Notes: generated by a model from the sequence alone, not told the origin. Shown: positions 1-5,907, numbered from the stretch's first letter. The stretch: 6,122 bases of DNA from an uncultured Bacillota bacterium (GCA_946612055.1 CAMOEH010000144.1:1-6122), one strand, 5' to 3'. Numbers and translations are program-made.

Positions 1-781
1 AGCTTTTAAAGGGAGGAGCAACTTTGTTTTTAACAACCTTGATTTTCACCGAATTGCCAACGATGTCCGCTCCGGCTTTGATGGCTTCCGAACGACGGAT
101 GTCGATACGGATCGAAGCGTAGAACTTTAACGCTCTACCACCAGTCGTGACTTCGGGATTGCCATAGACGACACCGACTTTCTCGCGGAGCTGGTTGATG
201 AAGATAACGACGGTGCCGGTTTTATTGAGGATACCAGCGATCTTGCGCATGCCTTTGGACATGAGCCTTGCTTGCAACCCGACTTGGTTATCTGACATGA
301 CGCCATCAAGTTCAGCTTGAGGAACTAGCGCAGCGACGGAGTCGACAACGATGACATCGAAAGCGCCGCTAGAAGCGAGCATTTCGCAGATCTCGAGAGC
401 TTGTTCGCCAGAATCAGGCTGAGACAAGATGAGATCATCGATATCAACACCTAGTTTTGCTGCATATTCAGGATCGATTGCGTGCTCGGCATCGATAAAG
501 GCAGCTCTTCCGCCTTTTTTCTGGGCTTCGGCGATCGCGTGGAGAGCAAGCGTGGTTTTCCCTGAAGATTCAGGACCATAGATTTCGATGATGCGGCCTT
601 TTGGATATCCGCCAACCCCTAGGGCTTGATCGAGCAAGATCGAGCCAGAAGGAATCACGTCAACGTCCACATGGGGACGCTCGCCTAAGCGCATTACCGA
701 GCCTTTTCCATAGGATTTCTCGATTTGTTTCAATACGTCTTCAAGCGACTTGTTTTTGTCAGGAATTGTTTCTTTAGCCAT
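1..781 (-). CDS. recA: RecA recombinase (3' end outside window)
   Basis: RecA forms ATP-dependent filaments on single-stranded DNA, carries out homologous pairing and strand exchange, and triggers LexA self-cleavage where that pathway exists. The 260 visible residues are highly typical: Walker A GPESSGKT at about residues 69-76, catalytic Glu in FIDAEHA near 95-101, Walker B VIVVDS at 143-148, the L1 region around 160-175 ([13 protein letters not shown]), INQLREKVG at 195-203 and the L2 region with [17 protein letters not shown] at about 207-223. The usual length is about 350 residues, so the last quarter, including the C-terminal domain, is missing because the window ends. I chose the ATG at 781-779 because a GGAGG lies 8 nt upstream (790-794); an in-frame ATG at 796 precedes that site and is less likely. 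The gene follows cinA after 54 nt in the same direction, the common Bacilli order. No LexA-type box is visible upstream. Confidence 0.98.
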   Translation of the reverse strand, partial: MAKETIPDKNKSLEDVLKQIEKSYGKGSVMRLGERPHVDVDVIPSGSILLDQALGVGGYPKGRIIEIYGPESSGKTTLALHAIAEAQKKGGRAAFIDAEHAIDPEYAAKLGVDIDDLILSQPDSGEQALEICEMLASSGAFDVIVVDSVAALVPQAELDGVMSDNQVGLQARLMSKGMRKIAGILNKTGTVVIFINQLREKVGVVYGNPEVTTGGRALKFYASIRIDIRRSEAIKAGADIVGNSVKIKVVKNKVAPPFKS

Positions 782-789
782 TTTGTTAG

Positions 790-794
790 CCTCC
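790..794 (-). promoter_or_regulatory. Ribosome binding site of recA
   Basis: GGAGG on the minus strand, 8 nt before the ATG at 781-779. It decides between two in-frame ATGs, since the upstream ATG (796-794) overlaps this site and has no comparable Shine-Dalgarno sequence of its own. Confidence 0.8.
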
Positions 795-835
795 ATTTAT
801 ATATATCCGTAATTTGGACGATTTTCGAATTATTT

Positions 836-1309
836 TTAATTTTTGAACAAAGAAGCGATAAAACTGGTCATCGAAATTACGGTTTTCTCACGGATTTCGT
901 TTCGTTCTCCTTCTAAATTAAGAGGAATGGACCAGACCGAGCCTTGGTAGCATAGACCAAGATAGACTCTTCCGACTGGCTCTCCTCCTTTTTCCGTTGT
1001 TGGCCCGGCGTTGCCGGTGCAAGAGATACAAACATCAACATGAAGGGCTTTGCTTCCGCCGATTGCCATTGCCGGGGCAACTTGAGAAGAGACCACACCA
1101 TATTTTTGAATCAATTGGGGATCGACGTTCGCGAGAGCTTCTTTTTCTTCTGCTGTATAAGTGATAAGTCCGCCTTTATAAACAGAGGAAGCCCCAGGGA
1201 TTCCGCAGACGGTTGCCCCAAATAAGCCACCCGTCAACGATTCAACGCTACCTAAAGTAAGATGCTTATCCGCAAGAAGTTGAAGCAAAGAAGCCATGCT
1301 GTTATTCAT
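836..1309 (-). CDS. cinA: CinA C-terminal domain protein (NMN deamidase, PncC type)
   Basis: This protein of about 157 residues matches the CinA C-terminal domain, which in PncC-type enzymes deamidates nicotinamide mononucleotide to nicotinate mononucleotide in pyridine nucleotide recycling. Visible marks are ESLTGG (about 23-28, with the conserved Ser), KGGLITYTAEEK (about 45-56, with conserved Tyr and Lys) and SCTGNAGP followed by EPVGRVYLGL (about 96-118). Full-length CinA in Bacillus is about 415 residues and carries an N-terminal molybdopterin-binding-like domain; that domain is absent here, so this is the stand-alone form. A GTG at 1318 is possible, but the ATG at 1309 has AAGGTGG 5 nt upstream (1315-1321) and is preferred. 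The ATG overlaps the pgsA stop by 8 nt, suggesting translational coupling. recA follows, as in many Bacillota. Whether it also has a role in competence or recombination cannot be read from the sequence. Confidence 0.93.
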   Translation of the reverse strand: MNNSMASLLQLLADKHLTLGSVESLTGGLFGATVCGIPGASSVYKGGLITYTAEEKEALANVDPQLIQKYGVVSSQVAPAMAIGGSKALHVDVCISCTGNAGPTTEKGGEPVGRVYLGLCYQGSVWSIPLNLEGERNEIREKTVISMTSFIASLFKN

Positions 1310-1955
1310 TGGAGCCACCTTCTTTCAAAACATGAACGTTCTGCACGAAATAAATGATGCCAGAAACTAAGGAAGCAAGCGTCGCCAAATAAACGAGCAA
1401 AATCGCAATGCGGCAACTTGATGGCCAACTCGAATCAAAATAGGAGAAGGGCCAACCATTGAGCATGACCGCTGGAATCGCGATCATCTGAAGGACGGTT
1501 TTGATTTTCCCAAAGGGATTGGCTGCAATGACCGCGTTTTTCTTGGCGGCCACAAAGCGAAGCGTATCGACCACCAGATCGCGAATCACCATCAAGATGA
1601 CGCAGAATGCCGGCATCAAAACGTTTTGATCCGGAGCGTAGCTCCACGGGAAAATGAAGAAAATCAGCATGGAATTCACGAGCATCTTATCCGCGATGGG
1701 GTCAAGGAATTTTCCCAAATCGGTGATTTGATGGAGTTTCCTCGCAAGATATCCATCCAAAGCATCGGAAGCCGAGGCGATAACGAAAACAATCAAGGCG
1801 ATAAGATTCACCCAACTGATATTTGTGTTCCCGACGTTAGGGGAAACAAATTCCCCATATTTTCCCATCAAAGTAATGACGGCTAGGCCAATCAAAAGAA
1901 GGACCACCATCAGGATCCGAGCAAGTGTGATTTTTGTTGGTAAATTGATTTTCAT
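1302..1955 (-). CDS. pgsA: CDP-diacylglycerol--glycerol-3-phosphate 3-phosphatidyltransferase
   Basis: PgsA is a membrane enzyme that joins CDP-diacylglycerol and glycerol-3-phosphate to make phosphatidylglycerophosphate, the committed step to phosphatidylglycerol and cardiolipin. The complete CDP-alcohol phosphotransferase signature D-x2-DG-x2-AR-x8-G-x3-D-x3-D is present: D64, D67, G68, A71-R72, G81, D85 and D89, which bind metal and act in catalysis. Hydrophobic segments lie near residues 13-31, 48-62, 90-101, 108-122, 143-162 and 178-204, which fits the multi-pass family; the 217-residue length is normal. The start ATG at 1955 gives MKINLPTKITLARIL, the usual N-terminus. A longer reading frame reaches 1988, but its first residues are encoded by the conserved 3' end of the RNase P RNA, so that start is rejected. 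The Shine-Dalgarno is poor: only AAGAAAG directly abutting the ATG. The gene sits 13 nt after rnpB and overlaps cinA by 8 nt. Confidence 0.95.
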   Translation of the reverse strand: MKINLPTKITLARILMVVLLLIGLAVITLMGKYGEFVSPNVGNTNISWVNLIALIVFVIASASDALDGYLARKLHQITDLGKFLDPIADKMLVNSMLIFFIFPWSYAPDQNVLMPAFCVILMVIRDLVVDTLRFVAAKKNAVIAANPFGKIKTVLQMIAIPAVMLNGWPFSYFDSSWPSSCRIAILLVYLATLASLVSGIIYFVQNVHVLKEGGSNE

Positions 1956-1968
1956 CTTTCTTAGTGAG

Positions 1969-2295
1969 TATCCGGCCCTATAAGCCATATTCTGTCGAGG
2001 ACGACAATTTATCTCAGGTTTCCCTGGCCCCCTTCCCTTCGTTTCGGGTTGGGCGCTTCCCCTACCAAATTTGGGTTTCTCGCTTGTGGGGTTTACCGCG
2101 TTTCATCTTGGCGTCACCACCAAGCTCGTCTCTGTGGCACCTTAGGGAGTCGAGTCTACAAGAGACCTTTCTCCGCCGTTACGGACTCCTCCGTACCTGG
2201 GGTTATTTCTTCCCCCAGCGCAATCACTACCGCCATCACAGGCGGTGCGAGTATGGACTTTCCTCTGCAAGAGCAGCAGCCGTCCGGGCCGGATA
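1969..2295 (-). ncRNA. rnpB: RNase P RNA, bacterial B-type-like
   Basis: This is the catalytic RNA of RNase P, which removes 5' leaders from pre-tRNAs. On the minus strand I see the conserved 5' block GAGGAAAGUCC (2255-2265) followed by AUACUCGCAC, the mid-molecule GUGCCACAG, then ACGCGGUAAACCCC, GCGAGAAACCC and UUUGGUAGGGG, whose GGU (2064-2066) matches the L15 loop that pairs with the tRNA CCA end. The conserved 3' block GACAGAAUAUGGCUUAU lies at 1980-1996. The two ends form a perfect 10-bp P1 helix: UAUCCGGCCC (2295-2286) with GGGCCGGAUA (1978-1969). Boundaries are set by that helix, and the mature ends may differ by a few nucleotides. The general pattern resembles the Bacillus RNA, but I did not fold every helix, so the B-type label is tentative. 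It lies just after the gpsB stop, as in Bacillus subtilis, and just before pgsA; no promoter or terminator of its own is evident. Confidence 0.94.
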
Positions 2296-2300
2296 TTATT

Positions 2301-2663
2301 TCAAATTCGCGTTGGATCTCCTCCAAGAGCGTAAAGGGCTTTTTCTAATTTGGAAATGCGCTGAATCAAATCGATGTTAGATGAATTCACGTGGTCGTTA
2401 TCTTTGATGCCTTCAAGGCGTCTAGACATGCGTGCATTTTCTAATTCGAGATGACGGATTTTCTCATCGGCTTTCCGCAAATTCGTTTCCAGTTCCACGA
2501 TATATTTTTTCATCTCCTTCTCGAACATTTCGAAAGAAGCATAGTCGCGGCAGACGATATCCAAGAAGTCATCCACTTCATCGGAATCGTAGCCTCTGAC
2601 ATTATCGCGGAAGACTTTCTTCAAAACCGCGTCAGAAGATAGAACTAGGGCAATACCGGTCAT
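2301..2663 (-). CDS. gpsB: GpsB cell-division/elongation adaptor (DivIVA family)
   Basis: GpsB is a small cytoplasmic, membrane-associated coiled-coil protein that links the divisome to peptidoglycan synthases in Bacilli. The N-terminal DivIVA-like domain is clear: LSSDAVLKKVFRDNVRGY then DSDEVDDFLDIVCRDY (about residues 8-41), the part known to bind membrane and partner tails. Residues about 42-90 are a charged heptad-like coiled coil, and the C-terminal block NIDLIQRISKLEKALY (about 96-111) matches the short GpsB trimerisation segment. At 120 residues it is somewhat longer than Bacillus GpsB (just under 100) but much shorter than DivIVA, and with the rnpB linkage this favours GpsB. The ATG at 2663 has only a weak AAUGGG about 8 nt upstream. 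It is the first gene of its strand after a divergent promoter region, and its TGA stop lies 5 nt before the RNase P RNA. Confidence 0.92.
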   Translation of the reverse strand: MTGIALVLSSDAVLKKVFRDNVRGYDSDEVDDFLDIVCRDYASFEMFEKEMKKYIVELETNLRKADEKIRHLELENARMSRRLEGIKDNDHVNSSNIDLIQRISKLEKALYALGGDPTRI

Positions 2664-2679
2664 AGAATTAACCCATTAA

Positions 2680-2707
2680 ATTATATTTAATTTTCGTCCT
2701 TGTTCAA
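2680..2707 (-). promoter_or_regulatory. Predicted sigma-A promoter for gpsB-rnpB-pgsA-cinA-recA
   Basis: The minus strand carries TTGAAC (2707-2702; 4 of 6 to TTGACA), a 16-nt spacer and a perfect TATAAT (2685-2680). Transcription would begin near 2673, leaving a leader of only about 10 nt before the gpsB ATG. It lies back to back with a promoter pointing the other way and is the only good promoter I see for the leftward genes. Confidence 0.55.
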
Positions 2708-2712
2708 TCGCC

Positions 2713-2741
2713 TTGGATAAGATTTTAGAATCTTCTATAAT
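2713..2741 (+). promoter_or_regulatory. Predicted sigma-A promoter for exonuclease-recU
   Basis: TTGGAT (2713-2718; weak -35, 3 of 6), a 17-nt spacer and a perfect TATAAT (2736-2741). The predicted start of transcription is near 2748. This site lies inside the longest possible reading of the exonuclease frame (TTG at 2713), which argues against that start. Confidence 0.55.
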
Positions 2742-2772
2742 TTTTTTCGTGAAAGATTTAGAAAAAGCCCTT

Positions 2773-2779
2773 AAAGGGA
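2773..2779 (+). promoter_or_regulatory. Ribosome binding site deciding the exonuclease start
   Basis: AAAGGGA, with 9 nt between its last G and the TTG at 2788. Neither the TTG at 2713 nor the GTG at 2749 has a recognisable Shine-Dalgarno, and the GTG would be practically leaderless if the TATAAT at 2736-2741 is used. Confidence 0.5.
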
Positions 2780-2787
2780 TTAAAACA

Positions 2788-3474
2788 TTGGTCTTCTTAG
2801 ACTTAGAAGGCACCCAGTATAGCCACGAAATCATCGAGATCGGCGCCCACAAGGTCACGCTGAAAGACGATGGGACGATCAAAAAGATCTTCAAAGGCTT
2901 CAAGCAATACGTCCGGCCCAAGGAAAGGATCGGCCATTACGTGACCAAATTGACCGGGATCACCGAAGAATTGATCAAGAAGGAAGGCGTTCCTTTCCGC
3001 GTGGCTCAGCAAGGGCTAAAGAAATACGTTGGCAAGGACTACGCCCATTGCCGTTTTGTCACCTTTGGGACCTACGATTACACGATGATTCTCTCTTCCG
3101 CTGAGAACAATATGGATGCCTCGATGGAAGAGGCCCGTTATGTTGTCCATCATGGATTTGATTTCTCCGCTTTCCTTTCTCGCTACATCAAATCCGAGCA
3201 AGGGAATCCCCTATCTTTGGCCAATTATTTGAAGCTTTTCGAAGTGGATTTCCACGGCAAAGAGCATGACGCGTTGGCCGATGCTTATAATCTTGCCCTT
3301 CTATATAAAGCGTTTTTAGACAGGAAAGACATCGTTGAAGCCGAATACAAAAAGACATTGGAGCATTTTAGTCATCTCCCTTCTCCTATCGCGAAGGTGA
3401 TGCGCTCCCTTAACGAAGGAAAATCCGTCTCTACCGAAGATTATGACCGCTTTATCAAGGAGTCCTTGCAATGA
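2788..3474 (+). CDS. DEDDh-family 3'-5' exonuclease (DnaQ-like)
   Basis: This is an RNase T/DnaQ-fold exonuclease that would remove nucleotides from 3' ends using two metal ions. All DEDDh residues are visible, numbered from the TTG at 2788: Asp5 and Glu7 in VFLDLEGT (ExoI), Asp97 in FGTYDYTMI (ExoII), and His160 and Asp165 in HDALADA (ExoIII). An LTGIT segment near 55-59 is also typical. There is no polymerase domain, and the roughly 60 residues after ExoIII match nothing I know, so whether it acts in proofreading, repair or RNA trimming is open. Start: TTG 2788 (228 residues) has AAAGGGA upstream and begins right at the first beta strand. GTG 2749 (241 residues) and TTG 2713 (253 residues) are alternatives, the last overlapping the predicted promoter. 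The stop overlaps recU in ATGA, so the two are probably co-transcribed and translationally coupled. Confidence 0.86.
   Translation: MVFLDLEGTQYSHEIIEIGAHKVTLKDDGTIKKIFKGFKQYVRPKERIGHYVTKLTGITEELIKKEGVPFRVAQQGLKKYVGKDYAHCRFVTFGTYDYTMILSSAENNMDASMEEARYVVHHGFDFSAFLSRYIKSEQGNPLSLANYLKLFEVDFHGKEHDALADAYNLALLYKAFLDRKDIVEAEYKKTLEHFSHLPSPIAKVMRSLNEGKSVSTEDYDRFIKESLQ
3457..3462 (+). promoter_or_regulatory. Ribosome binding site of recU
   Basis: AAGGAG inside the last codons of the exonuclease gene, 8 nt before the recU ATG at 3471. It supports this start and coupled translation through the ATGA overlap. Confidence 0.75.
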
Positions 3475-4067
3475 ATTACCCTTCTGGAAGCAAACCAAAG
3501 CGACAAAGCGACCCCATCATCGCGAAAAAAGGGAAATCGCTTCATCTGAAAGTTGCCCCGGGAAACCGCGGCATGGGTTTTGAATCCGATCTCAATCAAA
3601 GCAACGATTATTATCGGGAAAAAGGGATTTGCCTCATCACCAAAAGGCCAACCCCAATCAAGGTCTTAAAGGTCGATTACACCAAGGGAGCTCATATCAC
3701 TTCCGCGGTTTACGAAAAGCAATCCACGACCGACTATAATGGCGTTTACAAGGGACATTACATCGATTTCGAAGCCAAATCGACGCGTAGCAAGACCTCA
3801 TTCCCCCTTGCTAATATCCCCCATCAGCAAATCGAGCATCTAAAGCAAGTCATCCTTCATCAAGGTATTGCCTTTTTCCTGATTCATTTCGAGCTTTTGA
3901 ACGAAACCTATTTTTTGCCAGCCCAATTCGTCATCGATTTCTTGGCAGAAAAGAAAAGAGCCTCTTTGCCCTTATCCTTTATCCAAGAAAAAGGATGCCT
4001 TGTTAACGAAGGGTATCGCCCCCGTTACGATTATTTACCTTTGGTTGAGAAATTCTTTTTGAAATAA
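3471..4067 (+). CDS. recU: RecU Holliday junction resolvase
   Basis: RecU cleaves four-way DNA junctions at the end of homologous recombination and works with RecA and branch-migration helicases in Bacilli and Mollicutes. The 198-residue protein is full length. Key segments: the flexible basic N-terminus (1-30), NRGMGFESDLN (32-42), KRPTPIKVLKVDY (58-70), then the catalytic stretch TTDYNGVYKGHYIDFEAKST (86-105), holding Asp88, Glu101 and Lys103, the same numbers as the active-site residues known in Bacillus RecU. The conserved SFPLANIPHQQIEHLKQ follows at about 110-126, and a GYRPRYDYLPLVE tail ends the protein. In Bacillus recU precedes the penicillin-binding protein gene ponA; here it follows an exonuclease gene and faces nth, with no ponA. 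Its last 37 nt overlap the 3' end of nth on the other strand. Confidence 0.97.
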   Translation: MNYPSGSKPKRQSDPIIAKKGKSLHLKVAPGNRGMGFESDLNQSNDYYREKGICLITKRPTPIKVLKVDYTKGAHITSAVYEKQSTTDYNGVYKGHYIDFEAKSTRSKTSFPLANIPHQQIEHLKQVILHQGIAFFLIHFELLNETYFLPAQFVIDFLAEKKRASLPLSFIQEKGCLVNEGYRPRYDYLPLVEKFFLK

Positions 4068-4678
4068 GGACAAAAAGAGGATAGCCCACATTGCGGGCAA
4101 TCCGGCTTTTTGGCATGACAAATCATCCGTCCAAACCAAATGAGCTGATGATGGAGGCGCATATGAAGTTCCTTGGGAAATTCTTTCTCGAGGATCTTTT
4201 CTACTTTCACGGGGTCTTCCTTTTCAGAAGAATAGCCTAATCGACACGCAATCCGATGGACGTGAGTGTCCACCGCAATCGCGGGAATATCAAAGCATTC
4301 AGCCCCGACGACATTCGCCGTTTTGATGCCTACGCCAGGAAGGCGAACCAAATCTTCTTTGGAAGAAGGAACTTCTCCTCCGTATTGGCTTTCAATCGCC
4401 TTAGCCATTTCGATAAGGTTCTTTGCTTTGTTGTGATATAAACCAATGCTACGAATAATCGTTTCGATCTCTTCAAGTCGAGCATTAGCTAAAGATTTCG
4501 GATCCGGAAAAGAGGAAAAGAGGGCAGGCGTGACTTTATTGACGGAGGCATCCGTTGTTTGGGCCGATAACATGACGGCACATAAGCATTGGTAAGGATT
4601 GGCGAAATTTAAAGCACATTTCGCATCGGGAAAACGCGCTTGCAAAAAGGAAATAATCGCTTCAGTTTTCTTCTTCAT
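4031..4678 (-). CDS. nth: Endonuclease III (DNA glycosylase/AP lyase)
   Basis: Endonuclease III removes oxidised pyrimidines and cuts the abasic site in base excision repair. The 215 residues show the helix-hairpin-helix LPGVGIKTANVV (113-124) with catalytic Lys119, the catalytic Asp137 in AVDTHVHRIACRLG (135-148), and a complete [4Fe-4S] loop C-x6-C-x2-C-x5-C at Cys187, 194, 197 and 203. LSAQTTDASVNKVTP (37-51) is the usual DNA-contact region. All positions match the Escherichia coli enzyme within one residue, so the protein is intact. The start at 4678 overlaps the dnaD stop by 17 nt; the Shine-Dalgarno is weak, which fits coupled translation. dnaD-nth is the gene order in Bacillus. The 3' end overlaps recU tail to tail, so transcripts of the two genes are complementary over at least 37 nt. 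Confidence 0.98.
   Translation of the reverse strand: MKKKTEAIISFLQARFPDAKCALNFANPYQCLCAVMLSAQTTDASVNKVTPALFSSFPDPKSLANARLEEIETIIRSIGLYHNKAKNLIEMAKAIESQYGGEVPSSKEDLVRLPGVGIKTANVVGAECFDIPAIAVDTHVHRIACRLGYSSEKEDPVKVEKILEKEFPKELHMRLHHQLIWFGRMICHAKKPDCPQCGLSSFCPYFKKNFSTKGK
4079..4111 (+). terminator. Possible rho-independent terminator of recU, inside nth
   Basis: Starting 12 nt after the recU stop, GGATAGCCC (4079-4087) pairs with GGGCAATCC (4095-4103) with one A-A mismatch and a 7-nt loop; GGC and then five T follow (4104-4111). The three bases before the T run weaken the fit. The same DNA encodes the CPQC part of the Fe-S loop of nth on the other strand, so the base pairing could also be a by-product of those codons. 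Confidence 0.4.
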
Positions 4679-5330
4679 CGACCCAATTCACGCGAACGGC
4701 TTTGATGGTATTTTCGATATCCTTATCCCAGGTTTCGTTGATGCCGCTATAGCCTTCTTTGGCGATGTCTTCTCTTTTCCTACCGCTACGAAGGAGGCGG
4801 TCGATGGCTTTGAAAGTCGTCCTTTTGCCGCTAGAAAGAGAATCCTCCAACGCGTTTTTGATGCTATCTTCATCGTAAGATGAATCAAGCCAATCGTTGA
4901 TTTGATCTTCTTCTAAAGGAGAAAGCGTGCGTTTTAAGCGTTGCTGATAATAAGCATAAAGCCGACTCAATTTTTCTGCCCTTTCGCTCGAAGCGAGATT
5001 TTGACGGTCACGGACCAAATCGTTTTCAAAGATTTCAAACAATTTCTTTTTCAAAGGGGCGAGGCTAGTAACCATTCCTTTGGAGGTGGATTCATAGCCG
5101 ATGAAATTTCTGCGAACCAAATCGACGAGCAAAGAATCAAGTTCCCTCGTCTTCATGGTCATTTTCAAAGAAAGCAAGTCGGCCGTGATCATCGTATTTC
5201 CTTTGCGGAGAAGGTGGTCAATCATCAAAAGTACGGCCACTTCGTTTTCTTTTAGCCCTAATTTTTTATAAGCGTCCAAAAGAAGAAAACGGAAGTCGAC
5301 GGCAGAGAAATCTAGGGGTGTGGTATTCAT
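4662..5330 (-). CDS. dnaD: DnaD-like replication initiation/restart protein
   Basis: DnaD is a primosomal protein that helps load the replicative helicase with DnaB and DnaI at oriC and at stalled forks in Bacillota. The 222-residue protein has the expected two-part build: an N-terminal winged-helix region (about 10-100, with ADLLSLKMTMKTRELDSLL resembling the recognition part) and a C-terminal DnaD/DnaB-type helical domain at about 124-182, marked by LSPLEEDQINDWLD and ALEDSLSSGKRTTFKAIDRLL, then a charged tail. The ATG at 5330 is preferred; an in-frame TTG at 5348 would add six residues. No strong Shine-Dalgarno is visible. The YxxxIxxxW motif that usually ends this domain is not recognisable (AIDRLLRSG instead). 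The position upstream of nth, with a 17-nt overlap, supports DnaD over the related DnaB. A 19-nt gap separates it from the cca-like gene. Confidence 0.88.
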   Translation of the reverse strand: MNTTPLDFSAVDFRFLLLDAYKKLGLKENEVAVLLMIDHLLRKGNTMITADLLSLKMTMKTRELDSLLVDLVRRNFIGYESTSKGMVTSLAPLKKKLFEIFENDLVRDRQNLASSERAEKLSRLYAYYQQRLKRTLSPLEEDQINDWLDSSYDEDSIKNALEDSLSSGKRTTFKAIDRLLRSGRKREDIAKEGYSGINETWDKDIENTIKAVRVNWVDEEEN

Positions 5331-5349
5331 GCTTTTATCATACACCAAC

Positions 5350-5889
5350 TTAATTCTTTTTTAGTTCCATCTTCACTTTTTCTGGATTAAGCAAAGAAAG
5401 GAGATGACGGCTAGAAGCGATGGCTTTCGCGCTATCTTCTTCGATATCGAAGCCTAGACGAGCAGCGAAGCGTTCCGCGCGGAGGATGCGGATCGGGTCT
5501 TCTTCGATTCTTTTATTAGGATCGCCAATGAAGCGAATCTGCTTTTTTCGGAGATCTTCTAATCCGCCATGATAATCGTAAATATGCTCATCTTTATCGA
5601 TATAAAGGGCATTAATCGTGAAGTCGCGCCTCCAAGAATCTTTTTCTTTGTCCGTAATGAAATTAACTTCAGAAGGATGGCGATGGTCTTGATACCCTAC
5701 TTCTTCTCTTAACGTGACCACGTCGACTTTCTTTCCCATGAAAAGGAAATGAATCGAACCATATTTGGCAAAATGGAAATCCGCATCCGGGAGGAACGCT
5801 TTTTCTTGTTCGGGGGTAGCGTCGGTTACGAAATCAAAATCATCGCTATCTCTGCCAAGAAGATAGTCGCGGCTACTTCCTCCGATCAT
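5350..5889 (-). CDS. cca: CCA-adding/poly(A) polymerase head domain, shortened at both ends (possible pseudogene)
   Basis: This resembles class II tRNA nucleotidyltransferases, which add CCA to tRNA 3' ends. Seen in order: GGSSRDYLLGR (family motif GGxxRD), DSDDFDFVTDATPEQ with the catalytic D-x-D pair, RHPSEVNFI, RRDFTINALYID (motif B), YHGGLEDL, IRFIGDP and RIEEDPIRILRAERFAARLGF (motif D), then the beginning of the neck up to EKVKMELKK. The normal protein is about 400 residues; this one stops after about 180, so the rest of the neck and the body and tail, which hold the tRNA, are missing. The 5' end is also odd. The frame upstream of the ATG at 5889 still reads ENGFSLY, which belongs to the family, before an in-frame TGA (5911-5913). 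The ATG at 5889 has no Shine-Dalgarno and would cut into the first beta strand. It may be a remnant or a minimal nucleotidyltransferase; the sequence does not decide. Confidence 0.75.
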   Translation of the reverse strand: MIGGSSRDYLLGRDSDDFDFVTDATPEQEKAFLPDADFHFAKYGSIHFLFMGKKVDVVTLREEVGYQDHRHPSEVNFITDKEKDSWRRDFTINALYIDKDEHIYDYHGGLEDLRKKQIRFIGDPNKRIEEDPIRILRAERFAARLGFDIEEDSAKAIASSRHLLSLLNPEKVKMELKKN

Positions 5890-5907
5890 ATAGAGGGAAA
5901 AGCCGTT

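Noticed and set aside
1..5. Window begins AGCTT, like a HindIII-cut end
   Set aside because: An uncut AAGCTT is present near 3232, and five bases are easily chance; nothing supports a cloned fragment.
796..829. Promoter for recA alone (TTCGAA, 18 nt, TATATA)
   Set aside because: The -35 matches at 3 of 6 and the -10 at 4 of 6 in an AT-rich gap, and the start of transcription would fall at or next to the ribosome site. It is too weak to call, although a separate recA promoter remains possible.
782..860. LexA/SOS box upstream of recA
   Set aside because: No GAAC-N4-GTTC type palindrome is present in the gap or the end of cinA; CGAAAATCGTCC is only a loose resemblance.
1956..1988. Longer N-terminus for pgsA starting at 1988
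   Set aside because: These codons are the conserved 3' end of the RNase P RNA (AUGGCUUAUAGGGCC), and the family N-terminus begins at the ATG at 1955.
1964..2380. Plus-strand open frames of 99 and 138 codons
   Set aside because: They lie opposite rnpB and the gpsB 3' end and resemble no protein; the DNA is explained by the RNA gene.
3974..4000. Terminator for nth inside recU (ATCCTTT with AAAGGAT)
   Set aside because: There is a stem, but no T run follows on the minus strand.
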